A stretch of DNA of 64,000 bases from Bacillus halotolerans (GCF_001517105.1 NZ_LPVF01000011.1:186001-250000), one strand, 5' to 3'. Counted from the stretch's first letter, positions 15,847-25,441 are shown. Translations and numbers: made by a program. The notes: generated by a model not told the origin, from the letters alone.

Positions 15847-16902
15847 ATGAATCGTATCTTTTTTATATTAGTGGCGGCTGGTGTTCCGCTTTCTGTTATC
15901 GGCAGTTTGATGCATTGGCCTTCTGCCATTCTCTTTGCAGTCTATTGTGTAACAATTATTGCTCTGGCAAGCTATATGGGAAGAGCGACAGAATCGCTGT
16001 CCATTATTGCCGGGCCGCGGATCGGCGGTCTGTTGAACGCCACCTTCGGGAATGCGGTTGAGCTGATTATTTCGCTATTTGCATTAAAGGAAGGCCTTAC
16101 AGGAATCGTGCTTGCCTCTTTAACAGGTTCAGTGCTGGGAAATCTCCTGCTGGTTGCGGGGTTATCGTTTTTTGTCGGCGGTTTAAAATACAAGCGGCAG
16201 GAGTTTAATATCCATGATGCACGCCATAATTCCGGGCTTTTGATTTTCGCCATTATTGTGGCTTTCGTAATTCCTGAGGTATTTTCGGTTGGAATGGGGG
16301 ATACAAGCAAGCTTAATTTAAGCATCGGTATCAGCATCATTTTGATTCTGTTATATGTGGCGGCTCTGTACTTTAAGCTTGTCACGCACCGCGGTGTATA
16401 TCAGCCGAACAATGCTGTCCAGCCTGAGGAAGAGGAGCAGCCGGAATGGTCAGGGAAGGTTGCCACGATTGTTTTGTTTGCGGCAACAATTGTCGTGGCG
16501 TACATTTCCGAAAATCTGGTGCACACATTCCACTCGGTTGCTGAACAGTTCGGCTGGAGCGAGCTGTTTATCGGGGTCATCATCGTTGCGATTGTCGGTA
16601 ATGCGGCGGAACACGCGTCTGCCATCATTATGGCCTATAAAAATAAAATGGATATTGCGGTGGAGATCGCTGTCGGCTCCACTTTGCAGATTGCCATGTT
16701 TGTTGCGCCGGTTCTCGTGATCTGCTCTATCTTTTTCCCGGTAAGCATGCCGCTTGTGTTTACACTGCCGGAGCTTGTCGCGATGGTATCTTCCGTTCTC
16801 TTGATGATTGCCATTTCGAATGATGGTGATTCCAACTGGTTTGAAGGTGCCACGCTGCTAGCGGCTTATGTCATTATGGCGATCGGCTTTTTCCTTCTTT
16901 AA
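15847..16902 (+). CDS. yfkE: Calcium/proton antiporter of the CaCA/CAX family
   Basis: A 351-residue antiporter with about 11 helices that exports Ca2+ in exchange for protons. The two inverted alpha repeats with ion-binding acidic residues are clear: GNAVELIISLFAL (about residue 69) and GNAAEHASAIIMAYKNKM (about 251), separated by an acidic linker (PEEEEQPEW, about 196-204). B. subtilis YfkE (ChaA) is the structurally characterised member of this family. AAAGGAG precedes the ATG. yfkD follows after 70 bases and may be read through or have its own promoter. Confidence 0.95.
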   Translation: MNRIFFILVAAGVPLSVIGSLMHWPSAILFAVYCVTIIALASYMGRATESLSIIAGPRIGGLLNATFGNAVELIISLFALKEGLTGIVLASLTGSVLGNLLLVAGLSFFVGGLKYKRQEFNIHDARHNSGLLIFAIIVAFVIPEVFSVGMGDTSKLNLSIGISIILILLYVAALYFKLVTHRGVYQPNNAVQPEEEEQPEWSGKVATIVLFAATIVVAYISENLVHTFHSVAEQFGWSELFIGVIIVAIVGNAAEHASAIIMAYKNKMDIAVEIAVGSTLQIAMFVAPVLVICSIFFPVSMPLVFTLPELVAMVSSVLLMIAISNDGDSNWFEGATLLAAYVIMAIGFFLL

Positions 16903-16972
16903 CCTGAAAAAATGATGGATAACAACAAAGCGGGATGAAAAGACTAAGGGAAAATGCGATAGAAAGAGTGAT

Positions 16973-17767
16973 ATGATGAAAAAGCTATTTCATTCCACAC
17001 TTATTGTGTTGTTATTCTTTAGTTTTTTCGGCGTTCAGCCCATCCACGCGAAGAAGCAGTTTAAGGTGCCGAATTCTGTAGCAAGCATTTCGAAGGAAAA
17101 CACGTATCCGAATGCTTCACAGGATCAGCCGATGCTTCAGCCGAGCAAGCTGGCTAAGGAACTGCTGAGTTCATCAGAGGTACAGATCGAAAATCCGCAC
17201 CTCATCAAAATGCTGAACGAGTCTACGGTCTCTGGCACACCGCTTGCGGTCGGCTACCGAGCCACAATATTTCTCGGGAAATGGGCGCTTGGATATGAAT
17301 CGAATGAAACAGTCGCCAACTGGGAGTATAAAAAAATCAATACAAACCGCGCGGATAACCGCGGCGGAAAACAAACGGCTGAAATGCATTATGACCAAGA
17401 GCAGCAATATAGAGTAACGGGCGGCCTGACAGCAAAAGTTCCAAACACGGAAGATGTCAAAAGCATGATGATGCTGAAGGCGATGAAAAAAACAAATCTT
17501 CCGCTAGCATTTGAAACGGTCATCGGAGCGGGAACAAAACGAGATCAAATTTATAAAGTCGCTCCGAAAAAACTCGGTTATTTAAACGCATATGCTCCGG
17601 CTGTGAATGAAAAAGGGAAAGTGACTTACGGAGAAGTCTATTTAGTGCTCAAGGGCAATAAACGAAAACTTGTAGTGAAAAATGTCACGTCACAGGGAAT
17701 CGGCGCGTGGATTCCGGTTCAAGACCATGTCACGTTTAGCTTCCAGCTTTCCTCACAGCCAAGATAA
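16973..17767 (+). CDS. yfkD: Secreted or surface protein of unknown function YfkD
   Basis: A 264-residue protein with a clear N-terminal signal peptide (basic MMKKLF, hydrophobic core to about residue 22, likely cleavage after IHA near 25). The mature part is soluble and basic, with TIFLGKWALGYESNETVANWEYKK-like and AYAPAVNEKGKVTYGEVYL segments, and no cysteine pair or lipobox. The family is restricted to Bacillaceae and has no known activity. Either of two overlapping ATG codons (16973 or 16976) may be used. A terminator shared with yfkC follows. Confidence 0.82.
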   Translation: MMKKLFHSTLIVLLFFSFFGVQPIHAKKQFKVPNSVASISKENTYPNASQDQPMLQPSKLAKELLSSSEVQIENPHLIKMLNESTVSGTPLAVGYRATIFLGKWALGYESNETVANWEYKKINTNRADNRGGKQTAEMHYDQEQQYRVTGGLTAKVPNTEDVKSMMMLKAMKKTNLPLAFETVIGAGTKRDQIYKVAPKKLGYLNAYAPAVNEKGKVTYGEVYLVLKGNKRKLVVKNVTSQGIGAWIPVQDHVTFSFQLSSQPR

Positions 17768-17769
17768 AC

Positions 17770-17804
17770 AAAAAACTGATTCCATTATGGAATCAGTTTT
17801 TTTA
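17770..17804. terminator. Bidirectional terminator between yfkD and yfkC
   Basis: AAAAACTGATTCC and GGAATCAGTTTTT arms with a four-base loop, between converging genes. Confidence 0.88.
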
Positions 17805-18644
17805 TTGGGTTCTTTCGATTCTTATAGCTTCCTCAAGCATTTGCACATTGTTTTGGTACAGCTGGCGAACGAGAACCCGTCTGGCGGCAAGGCTGGCACT
17901 GAAATAATCTTCATCCCGCACCATGCCCTTTACGGTAAATTCAACCCCGCGGTTGATTTTATTCAAAGCGGTGATGCCGTGTATTTGAAAAGGCTCTGTC
18001 GGGTTTCCGAATTCATCCCGCTTCAGTGAATCGCGAAGCTCTTCATTCAGCATGTCGCACGCTTCCTCCAGCACACTGTATACACGATCTGGATCTTCTT
18101 TAAAGCTGATGAGAAAGGATTCGGTAATCCGCATAAAATCAATATTATAATTTTCTATTTGTCTGACCTCGCCGTTGCTGATGGTGAGAAGCTTTCCGCT
18201 CCATTCACGGATTTGCAGCGAGCGCAGGCCGATTTCTTCGACGGTGCCGTTAAATAAATTATTTACCGTCACATAATCGCCTTTATGAAGCTGGCGTTCA
18301 TAAATTAAAAACACACCCGCCAGCACATCCTTAATCAGTGATTGGGCGCCAAAACCGATGACGATACCGGCTACGCCCGCCCCGGCTAAAATCTTGCCGA
18401 AATCATGCACAAATAAAGAAATAACATAAAAGATAAAACCGATCGTCGCCGTATATTGGGTGATAGAACGGACAAGGCTTTCAATGGTTTTCTCTTTTCT
18501 TTCTTCAATAAAGTCCGTCCGTTTAAAAAATAACTGCACCAATCGGTTAATGATAAAAACACCGATCCACAAAATGACGGCGACGAGGAGAATATCAACG
18601 ATTTTATTCTGAAAAATCTCCGTAAGTGTTTCTTCCATCCGCAT
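17802..18644 (-). CDS. yfkC: MscS-family mechanosensitive channel YfkC
   Basis: A 280-residue channel protein: about three N-terminal helices, then the pore-lining helix GAGVAGIVIGFGAQSLIKDV (about residue 93) rich in Gly and Ala as in MscS, the beta domain (GDYVTVNNLFNGTVEEIGLR) and a C-terminal alpha/beta vestibule. Members open on membrane tension to release solutes after osmotic down-shock. Its start codon directly abuts the stop of yfkAB (no spacing), so the two are transcribed together and probably translationally coupled. Confidence 0.92.
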   Translation of the reverse strand: MRMEETLTEIFQNKIVDILLVAVILWIGVFIINRLVQLFFKRTDFIEERKEKTIESLVRSITQYTATIGFIFYVISLFVHDFGKILAGAGVAGIVIGFGAQSLIKDVLAGVFLIYERQLHKGDYVTVNNLFNGTVEEIGLRSLQIREWSGKLLTISNGEVRQIENYNIDFMRITESFLISFKEDPDRVYSVLEEACDMLNEELRDSLKRDEFGNPTEPFQIHGITALNKINRGVEFTVKGMVRDEDYFSASLAARRVLVRQLYQNNVQMLEEAIRIERTQ

Positions 18645-19766
18645 CTAACTCCTGGCTTGACGTTTTGAAAAATCTGTATCCTGGTAGTAGCTGTTTTTGA
18701 CGAGAACGTTTGGTCCGAGGCACCGGACATTCGGGCAGTGGCAGTTCAGTTCTTTGGCCAGCTTTGTTTCTCTCCACTTTTGATAGGCGGAAGGCAGGCT
18801 GTCCGTCTGTATATTGCCGAGTGGCGGTGTATCGCCAAAGTCGGTCACAATAATATTCCCGTCAAAAATATTGACATTCAGGCGTGACCGGCCATCAGGG
18901 TCATTTCTCACTGTCACGTTTTTCGCCGTGCGAAGCCGGCGAAGCAGCTCTTGATCCTCTTCGTCAGGACTGCATGCGTAAAACGGCAGTGTGCCGAACA
19001 GCATCCATGTCTTTTCATCACGAATATCCAGCAAACGGTGAATCGCCTGTCTCATGTCCTTCAGGCTGAGAGATTCAAGAGCGCTCGCAAAATCACTCGG
19101 ATACATCGGATGGATTTCATGACGCTGACATTTCATATCTTCTGTGATTTGGCGGTGAATATGCTCAATGTGCGGAAGTGTGCGTTTGTTCAGCATCGTT
19201 TCCGCTGATACCATCACTCCGGCATCCACTAGCTTGCGGCTGTTTTCGATCATTTTATCAAAATAGCGCGCGCGCTGTTCGAAGGTCGGTTTTCTGTCCA
19301 TCATAGCAAAACCGATTTCCGCAAACTCTTCAACCGTTCCCCAGTTATGAGAAATATGTAACACATCAAGATACGGAATAATCCATTCGTATCGCTCGAT
19401 ATCGAGAGTCAGGTTTGAATTGATTTGGGTCCTCACCCCGCGCTCGTGGGCGTATTTCAATAACGGCACGACATATTCCTTTACAGATTTTAATGAAAGC
19501 ATCGGCTCTCCGCCTGTAATACTGATGGATCTGAGGCGGGGAATTTCCTCCAGCCGTTTTAACAGAAGATCTATTGGCAGAGCATTCGGGTCTTTGGGCT
19601 GCAATGTATAGCCTACAGCGCAATGCTCGCATCTCATATTGCACAGTGTCGTCGTTGTAAATTCAACGTTCGTCAGCTGCATATCTCCATACTGGTCGAC
19701 ATCCATATAGGCTTCCCAAGGATCGAACTCAGGTGTAATCGGACGCAGCTTCGTGTTTTGTGTCAT
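18645..19766 (-). CDS. yfkAB: Radical SAM / CxCxxxxC motif protein YfkAB
   Basis: A 373-residue radical S-adenosylmethionine enzyme. The [4Fe-4S] motif is TTLCNMRCEHCAVG (C-x3-C-x2-C, about residue 42), followed by ISITGGEPML, the SAM-contacting GGE loop. The C-terminus has CHCPNVRC, a CxCxxxxC motif probably holding a second cluster. It reads as one continuous gene; older B. subtilis annotations split it into yfkB and yfkA. Substrate unknown. It is first in a two-gene operon with the MscS channel gene yfkC, to which its stop codon is fused. ATG 19766 follows AAAGGAG. Confidence 0.92.
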   Translation of the reverse strand: MTQNTKLRPITPEFDPWEAYMDVDQYGDMQLTNVEFTTTTLCNMRCEHCAVGYTLQPKDPNALPIDLLLKRLEEIPRLRSISITGGEPMLSLKSVKEYVVPLLKYAHERGVRTQINSNLTLDIERYEWIIPYLDVLHISHNWGTVEEFAEIGFAMMDRKPTFEQRARYFDKMIENSRKLVDAGVMVSAETMLNKRTLPHIEHIHRQITEDMKCQRHEIHPMYPSDFASALESLSLKDMRQAIHRLLDIRDEKTWMLFGTLPFYACSPDEEDQELLRRLRTAKNVTVRNDPDGRSRLNVNIFDGNIIVTDFGDTPPLGNIQTDSLPSAYQKWRETKLAKELNCHCPNVRCLGPNVLVKNSYYQDTDFSKRQARS

Positions 19767-19911
19767 GACTATCTAACTCCTTTATAAATGGGGCATACTA
19801 ACGCTGCCAACAGTTAATTTTAGACCTGATTTGCCAAGATCGCAAGTAGCGGGGCGATTGAAAAACAGCAAAAAATGAGCTACCATAATAAAAAATGAAT
19901 GGAGGCGCAGA

Positions 19912-20097
19912 ATGGGGAACGCAGTAAACAATAAAGATCAGCAGCTTGATTATTTAAAGAACAGACTAGACATGTTTATGAACGTCATCGATTCATTAGA
20001 CCCTGAAGCAACAGACGTTGAAGATATAGACAGACTCATCGGCATGCTGGATGACCTGGAAGCCAAATATGAACGATTTAAAAAAGACTGGGAATAA
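19912..20097 (+). CDS. yfjT: Small acidic helical protein YfjT (SE1561 type)
   Basis: A 61-residue, strongly acidic, all-helical protein (YLKNRLDMFMNVIDSLDPE, then DVEDIDRLIGMLDDLEAKYE), conserved in Bacillales but without known function. GGAGGCGC lies ahead of the ATG. It is monocistronic and ends in a hairpin terminator. The two helices with regular leucines suggest a small coiled-coil dimer, which is inference. Confidence 0.8.
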   Translation: MGNAVNNKDQQLDYLKNRLDMFMNVIDSLDPEATDVEDIDRLIGMLDDLEAKYERFKKDWE

Positions 20098-20121
20098 AAC
20101 CGCGCATGCCGCGGTTTTTTA
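20097..20121 (+). terminator. Terminator of yfjT
   Basis: AAACCGCG and CGCGGTTT arms around CATGC, then a T run. Confidence 0.8.
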
Positions 20122-20139
20122 TATTGGCATTAAGCGTCA

Positions 20140-20169
20140 GTATAAAACAGGGCGCCTTTCTGTAAAATA
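20140..20169 (+). promoter_or_regulatory. Possible sigma-G promoter of pdaA
   Basis: GTATA (20140-20144), 18 bases, TAAAATA (20163-20169) matches the forespore sigma-G pattern (gHATR-N18-CATWHTA) at the -35 and five of seven -10 positions. PdaA of B. subtilis is made in the forespore, which fits. Confidence 0.4.
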
Positions 20170-20196
20170 AGAAAAAATGCAGAAGGAGCGCTGGCC

Positions 20197-20988
20197 ATGA
20201 AGTGGATGTGTGCAATATGCTGCGCCGCCGTCCTGCTTGCAGCAGGAGCAAAAGAGGCAGATGCGGTACCGAATGAGCCGATTAATTGGGGTTTTAAGCG
20301 AAGCGTTAATCATCAGCCGCCAGATGCGGGAAAACAGCTGAACAGCCTAATCAAACAATATGACGCGTTTTATTTAGGCAATACAAAAGAAAAAACAATT
20401 TATTTAACATTTGATAACGGCTACGAAAATGGCTATACGCCAAAGGTGCTTGATGTCTTAAAAAAACATCACGTGACAGGAACGTTTTTTGTCACCGGGC
20501 ATTTCGTGAAGGATCAGCCCGAGCTGATCAAACGGATGTCGGATGAAGGGCATATCATCGGCAACCACTCATTTCACCATCCGGATCTGACGACAAAAAC
20601 GGCAGACCAAATTCAGGATGAGCTTGATTCAGTCAACGAGGAAGTTTATAAGATCACGGGAAAGCAGGACAACCTGTACTTACGGCCGCCGCGCGGCGTA
20701 TTCAGTGAATATGTGCTGAAAGAAACAAAACGCATGGGCTATCAAACCGTTTTCTGGTCCGTCGCTTTTGTCGACTGGAAAATCAATCATCAAAAAGGGA
20801 AAAAATACGCCTACGATCACATGATCAAACAGGCGCATCCGGGTGCGATTTACCTGCTTCACACTGTCTCCAAGGACAATGCCGAGGCGCTGGACGATGC
20901 GATTACCGACCTGAAAAAACAAGGCTATACCTTTAAAAGCATTGATGACTTGATGTTTGAGAAAGAAATGAAGCTGCCGTCTTTGTAA
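20197..20988 (+). CDS. pdaA: Peptidoglycan N-acetylmuramic acid deacetylase (spore cortex)
   Basis: A 263-residue polysaccharide deacetylase with a signal peptide (hydrophobic core about 5-18). The NodB motifs are visible: TFDNGYENGYTPK (motif 1, with N replacing the usual second D, as in PdaA proteins), HSFHHPDLT (metal-binding histidines), RPPRGVFSE (motif 3) and the C-terminal LLHTVSKDN. The enzyme deacetylates N-acetylmuramic acid after CwlD removes the peptide, a step needed to make muramic delta-lactam in the spore cortex and hence for germination lysis. The ATG follows AGAAGGAG. Confidence 0.95.
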   Translation: MKWMCAICCAAVLLAAGAKEADAVPNEPINWGFKRSVNHQPPDAGKQLNSLIKQYDAFYLGNTKEKTIYLTFDNGYENGYTPKVLDVLKKHHVTGTFFVTGHFVKDQPELIKRMSDEGHIIGNHSFHHPDLTTKTADQIQDELDSVNEEVYKITGKQDNLYLRPPRGVFSEYVLKETKRMGYQTVFWSVAFVDWKINHQKGKKYAYDHMIKQAHPGAIYLLHTVSKDNAEALDDAITDLKKQGYTFKSIDDLMFEKEMKLPSL

Positions 20989-20993
20989 GCAAG

Positions 20994-21024
20994 AAAGCCT
21001 CTCCGCAATGGAGAGGCTTTTTCT
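20994..21024. terminator. Bidirectional terminator between pdaA and yfjR
   Basis: AAAGCCTCTCC and GGAGAGGCTTT arms with a five-base loop and flanking A and T tracts. Confidence 0.88.
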
Positions 21025-21886
21025 ATTTTTCTATGCATTTTATTAAAGCGGCCCAATCTAGGTTTCCAAGCCCTTTTTCAATACCGTTTTCAAAATGGCT
21101 TTTCGCCAGCTCGGCAAGAGGGAGGTTTGCAGAAACCTGCTTCGCGGCGGCGAGCGCCAGATTGGTGTCCTTCAACCCTAATGACATTTTAAAGCCCGCC
21201 GGCTCAAATGTTTGCTCGGCCATGATCGTTCCGTAATTTTGATATACGGGGGAACCGAAAAGCGCGTTGGCGATCTCTAAAAATTGTTTTTGCTCTAGTC
21301 CGTATTTCTCCATCAACAGGAATGATTCAGATAACGCCTCCAGCATGGATACGAGCAGGAAATTGATGCTGATTTTCGCTGCGTTTGCTGTTTTGCTTTC
21401 TTCGCCGACGTCAAACACTTGCTGACTCAAGCTTTCGAGCAGAGGTTTTGCTGTTTTTTTCGCTTCCGCGGGTCCTGCCGCTATAATGCGAAGCGCGGCT
21501 TTTGCGGCGGCATCCGGTCTTCCCAGCACAGGAGCCGCAAGGAAGGATTGTCCTTTTTCTGCATGGGCGGCCGCGAGTTCTTCTGAGAACTCCACACTGA
21601 TCGTGCTCATCGAAATGTGAATGCCATTCCCAGATAATCCTTCAATCAATCCGTCTTTGCCGAATGTCACGGCGCTGACAGAATTGTCATCAGAAAGCAT
21701 TGTCACGACAATATCAGCGGTCTCGGCCGCCTGGCGCGGCGTTTCTGCCACTTGGGCGCCCTGGGATGCGAATTCCTCCGTCTTTTCTTTCGTCCGATTG
21801 TATACTGTCAAACGATAGCCTGCTTGTAGCACGTTTCGGGCAATGGGCTGTCCCATATTGCCGAGTCCGATCACAGCGATTTTCAA
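21023..21886 (-). CDS. yfjR: 3-hydroxyisobutyrate dehydrogenase-like NAD(P)-dependent oxidoreductase YfjR
   Basis: A 287-residue beta-hydroxyacid dehydrogenase family protein. The Rossmann fingerprint IAVIGLGNMGQPIARNVL is at the very N-terminus and YNRTKEK follows strand 2, suggesting NADP preference. The catalytic lysine is in NAAKISINFLL (about residue 169), and the C-terminal helical domain has the typical GSPVYQNYG and LGLKDTNLALAAA. I use the TTG at 21886, six bases after AGGGAGTG on the minus strand; longer in-frame starts lack a ribosome site. The acid substrate is unknown (hydroxyisobutyrate, tartronate semialdehyde and succinic semialdehyde are candidates). Confidence 0.88.
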   Translation of the reverse strand: MKIAVIGLGNMGQPIARNVLQAGYRLTVYNRTKEKTEEFASQGAQVAETPRQAAETADIVVTMLSDDNSVSAVTFGKDGLIEGLSGNGIHISMSTISVEFSEELAAAHAEKGQSFLAAPVLGRPDAAAKAALRIIAAGPAEAKKTAKPLLESLSQQVFDVGEESKTANAAKISINFLLVSMLEALSESFLLMEKYGLEQKQFLEIANALFGSPVYQNYGTIMAEQTFEPAGFKMSLGLKDTNLALAAAKQVSANLPLAELAKSHFENGIEKGLGNLDWAALIKCIEK

Positions 21887-21960
21887 TCTGATCACTCCCT
21901 GAACATTTTTTTCATTATATACAAAATGAACAGGATATGCTGGAAATCGGCTTACCAAAA

Positions 21961-21985
21961 TAAAAAGAACAGCTTCACGCTGTCC
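21961..21985 (-). terminator. Terminator of yfjQ
   Basis: GAACAGC and GCTGTCC arms; on the minus strand the stem is followed by TTCTTTTTATTTT, just after the yfjQ stop. Confidence 0.75.
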
Positions 21986-22945
21986 TCATTTAAAGATGTT
22001 GAACCATCCTTTATGTACAAACCATATCAGCATGCCGGCCACAAGAGCGGCCATCAGGCCAAGCACAGCAAAATATCCGTATTTCCAGTGAAGCTCCGGC
22101 ATGTTGTCGAAGTTCATGCCGTAAACGCCGGCGATAAACGTGAGCGGGATAAAAATCGTAGACACGATGGTCAATGTCATCATAATCGCATTCATCCGGT
22201 TCGAATTCAGTGTCACGTAGCTGTCACGTAAATCGGACGTCATGTCGCGGTTAGATTCCACAATTTCTGAAAGCTTTAATAAATGATCGTAAATATCGCT
22301 GAAGTATGCCTTTGTTTCCCGCTGCTCTTTCACATGGTCAAGACTTAAAATCCGATACAGCAAATCACGCATCGGAATAATGGTCCGCCTGAGATGCAAT
22401 AGGTCAGTTCTGAGCTCAAACACCTCGCTCATCAGTGTCCCGTACGTTTTGTGGCTGCGGCTGTCTTCAATCTCATTCAGCCGGTCTTCTATTTTGTACA
22501 CCAGAGGAAAATATTCATCAACAAGCTGATCCATGATCATGTAAGAAATATGCCCCGGCCCTTTTTTAAACATGTCCGGTGAAGCATATAATCGCTCCCG
22601 GACTTTGGCGATACCGGGCGTTTCGTGTAAATGAAAGGTGACGACAAATGTTTCGCCTTGAAAGATATCGACTTCTTCGGTCTCAAGTGTTTCCTGATTC
22701 AGCGCATGAAGCACGTAAAAGCGATAGCCATCGTAATGGTCAAGCTTCGGGCGCTGCATATGCTGAAAGCAATCTTCAATCGCAAGCGGATGAAAATGAA
22801 AAAAATCTCTCAATAACGCGGTTTCCGTTTCCTCCGGGCCGTAAAAATCAACCCAGTACCACGCAATATCCGGCTGTTCAACCCGTTCGATCGGTATATT
22901 TTTCAAAAGCTGATCCTGTGTTGTGATAGCGGTAATGTTGATCAT
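21986..22945 (-). CDS. yfjQ: CorA-family magnesium transporter YfjQ
   Basis: A 319-residue CorA protein: a large N-terminal cytoplasmic domain with a long stalk helix (about 150-250), then two C-terminal membrane helices linked by the signature YGMNFDNMPEL (about residue 282), which holds the GMN pore motif. It mediates Mg2+ and possibly Co2+ or Ni2+ uptake as a pentamer. The ATG at 22945 is preferred because GGTGGAGGG lies six bases upstream; an earlier in-frame ATG overlaps that site. Monocistronic, divergent from yfjP. Confidence 0.93.
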   Translation of the reverse strand: MINITAITTQDQLLKNIPIERVEQPDIAWYWVDFYGPEETETALLRDFFHFHPLAIEDCFQHMQRPKLDHYDGYRFYVLHALNQETLETEEVDIFQGETFVVTFHLHETPGIAKVRERLYASPDMFKKGPGHISYMIMDQLVDEYFPLVYKIEDRLNEIEDSRSHKTYGTLMSEVFELRTDLLHLRRTIIPMRDLLYRILSLDHVKEQRETKAYFSDIYDHLLKLSEIVESNRDMTSDLRDSYVTLNSNRMNAIMMTLTIVSTIFIPLTFIAGVYGMNFDNMPELHWKYGYFAVLGLMAALVAGMLIWFVHKGWFNIFK

Positions 22946-23063
22946 AAACAACCCTCCACCTGCCATTATATCATGCGGCCTTTTTCAGAAAAGTATACAG
23001 TGTTTTCTACCGGTTTCCAGCGGCGTGGTATACTGAACAAAAAACGGAAAAAGGGCTGATCAT

Positions 23064-23927
23064 ATGTGGAAAGAAAAAGTATCGGTCACACCGCCGTACC
23101 ATTTTGACCGTGTGCTCAACAGGCTGGCGTTAGACCCTCTGAATGCAGTTGATTTGAAAGCGCGGGACATAAGAGTGCCGATTAGAAATAAGGCCGGTGA
23201 CGTATGTATTGTGAAGGTGCAGGCTTTAGGCCATGCGGACGAGCCCGAGTTTCTCGTCAGCGGGGAAACAGAGCAGGAAGACATGATGAAGGAAATCAAG
23301 CGGATTTTTCAATGGGAACATGATTTGCAGCATGTCCTTGATCATTTCTCAAAAACGAATCTTTCCGCGATTTTTGAAGAGCATGCAGGCACGCCGCTTG
23401 TATTGGACTACAGCGTGTACAACTGTATCATGAAATGCATTGTGCATCAGCAGCTGAATTTATCTTTTGCGTACACCTTGACAGAACGGTTTGTCCAAAC
23501 CTTCGGCGAGCAGAAGGACGGCGTGTGGTGCTATCCAAAGCCGGAAACGATTGCGGAACTCGATTATCAGGATCTGCGCGATCTGCAATTCAGCATGAGA
23601 AAAGCGGAATACACCATTGATACGTCAAGGATGATCGCAGAAGGCACACTCGACTTGTCAGAGCTTCCGAATATGACGGATGAGGACATTATGAAGAAAC
23701 TAATCAAAATCAGAGGCATCGGCCCGTGGACAGTACAAAACGTCCTCATGTTCGGCCTTGGACGCCCTAATTTATTTCCGCTTGCCGATATCGGACTCCA
23801 GAATGCGATCAAACGCCATTTTCAGCTGGACGATAAGCCGGCAAAGGATGTCATGCTTGCGATGAGCAAAGAGTGGGAGCCTTATTTAAGCTATGCGTCT
23901 TTGTATTTGTGGAGGAGTATAGAATAA
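23064..23927 (+). CDS. yfjP: DNA-3-methyladenine glycosylase II-type repair enzyme YfjP
   Basis: A 287-residue member of the AlkA/HhH-GPD superfamily, which removes alkylated bases such as 3-methyladenine. The helix-hairpin-helix and catalytic loop are clear: KIRGIGPWTVQNVLMFGLGR (about 216-235), followed by FPLADIGLQNAI, where the aspartate is the catalytic residue. The N-terminal 110 residues form the mixed alpha/beta domain of AlkA-type enzymes. No C-terminal iron-sulfur cysteines are present, excluding a MutY/EndoIII type. Monocistronic, 114 bases ahead of yfjO. Confidence 0.9.
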   Translation: MWKEKVSVTPPYHFDRVLNRLALDPLNAVDLKARDIRVPIRNKAGDVCIVKVQALGHADEPEFLVSGETEQEDMMKEIKRIFQWEHDLQHVLDHFSKTNLSAIFEEHAGTPLVLDYSVYNCIMKCIVHQQLNLSFAYTLTERFVQTFGEQKDGVWCYPKPETIAELDYQDLRDLQFSMRKAEYTIDTSRMIAEGTLDLSELPNMTDEDIMKKLIKIRGIGPWTVQNVLMFGLGRPNLFPLADIGLQNAIKRHFQLDDKPAKDVMLAMSKEWEPYLSYASLYLWRSIE

Positions 23928-24040
23928 TTCGTCTGACAATGAAGGAAATCCTGCAAACGTGTTATACTAGTTAGATGTGAAAAAAACATTTCACTTTCTG
24001 CCATCTGCAGAAAGCTTCATATAGAAACGGAGAGAACAAC

Positions 24041-25441
24041 GTGAACCAACAAAAAAAACAGGCGCCCGTCGAACTGAAAGTCGGACAAACCTTTCCGCTG
24101 ACGATTAAGCGTCTCGGCATTAACGGAGAAGGTGTCGGCTATTTTAAGAAAAAAGTCGTGTTCGTGCCCGGCGCGCTTCCTGGTGAAGAGGTTGTCGTCC
24201 AAGCGACGAAAGTGCAGCCGAAGTTTTCGGAGGGACGGATCAAGAAGATTCGCAAGGCTTCGGAGCATCGGGTGGCACCGCCTTGCCCTGTCTACGAGCA
24301 GTGCGGCGGCTGTCAGCTTCAGCATCTTGCATACAGCCAGCAGCTTCGGGAAAAGCGCGACATCGTCATCCAGTCTCTGGAGCGCCATACGAAGTTCAAA
24401 GTCGAAAACATGGATATCAGAGAAACGGTCGGCATGGACAACCCATGGAATTACCGCAACAAAAGCCAATTCCAGATCGGACGCTCACAAAGCGGCAGCA
24501 TCATCGCCGGCTTATACGGCCTTGATTCTCATGATATCGTGCCGATCAAAGACTGCGTCGTCCAGCATCCGGCAACAAATAAAACAACAGGCATCGTCCG
24601 CCGCATTTTAGAGGACTTCAATGTGTCTGTTTATAATGAAAGAAAACGAAAAGGCGACGTTCGCACGATCGTGACGAGAGTCGGCTTTGAAACAGGCGAA
24701 GTGCAGGTCGTTCTTGTAACAGCAAAAGAAACGCTTCCGCATAAGGAAGAAATCGTCAAAGCGATCCAAAAGCGCCTGCCTGAGGTGAAATCCATTATTC
24801 AAAATGTAAACGGAGCGAAAACCTCTGTGATCTTCGGTGAGAAAACAAAACCGCTCGCCGGAAAAACAGTGATCCAAGAGGTGCTTGGCGACGTATCATT
24901 TGAACTGAGCGCCCGCGCCTTCTTCCAGCTCAACCCGGAGCAAACCGTCAAGCTGTATGACGAAGTGAAAAAAGCGGCGCAGCTGACCGGAAAAGAAAAA
25001 GTCGTTGACGCGTATTGCGGCGTCGGCACCATCGGAATGTGGGTGGCGGACGGAGCGAAGGAAGTCCGCGGCATGGACGTCATCAAGGAATCAATTGATG
25101 ATGCCAAGAAAAACGCCAAAAAGCACGGCATGACAAACGCCACGTACGTAACAGGAACAGCCGAGCACTGGCTCCCGAAATGGACGAAAGAAGGTTTCCG
25201 CCCGGACGTCGTCATCGTCGACCCGCCAAGAACTGGCTGTGACACTACGTTCCTGGACACGATCAAAAAAGTCAAACCGAAACGCTTTGTGTACGTTTCC
25301 TGCAATCCATCCACGCTTGCGAAGGATTTACAGGCGCTGTCGAAAGACTATCGCGTGGAATATATTCAGCCTGTCGATATGTTTCCGCAGACGGCTCACG
25401 TTGAAGCAGTGGCGAAGCTTGTATTGAAATCGTCTCATTAA
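24041..25441 (+). CDS. yfjO: 23S rRNA (uracil-5-)-methyltransferase, RumA/RlmCD type
   Basis: A 466-residue rRNA m5U methyltransferase. An N-terminal TRAM domain ([20 protein letters not shown]) is followed by the [4Fe-4S] cysteines [14 protein letters not shown] (about 85-98), then the SAM-binding [13 protein letters not shown] (about 326), DPPRTGCD, and the catalytic cysteine in [12 protein letters not shown] (about residue 422) with the base glutamate in HVEAVAKL. B. subtilis has two such genes; one makes both m5U747 and m5U1939, and the role of this paralogue is less certain. A GTG start follows GGAGAGAAC. A strong sequence change begins just after its stop. Confidence 0.92.
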   Translation: MNQQKKQAPVELKVGQTFPLTIKRLGINGEGVGYFKKKVVFVPGALPGEEVVVQATKVQPKFSEGRIKKIRKASEHRVAPPCPVYEQCGGCQLQHLAYSQQLREKRDIVIQSLERHTKFKVENMDIRETVGMDNPWNYRNKSQFQIGRSQSGSIIAGLYGLDSHDIVPIKDCVVQHPATNKTTGIVRRILEDFNVSVYNERKRKGDVRTIVTRVGFETGEVQVVLVTAKETLPHKEEIVKAIQKRLPEVKSIIQNVNGAKTSVIFGEKTKPLAGKTVIQEVLGDVSFELSARAFFQLNPEQTVKLYDEVKKAAQLTGKEKVVDAYCGVGTIGMWVADGAKEVRGMDVIKESIDDAKKNAKKHGMTNATYVTGTAEHWLPKWTKEGFRPDVVIVDPPRTGCDTTFLDTIKKVKPKRFVYVSCNPSTLAKDLQALSKDYRVEYIQPVDMFPQTAHVEAVAKLVLKSSH

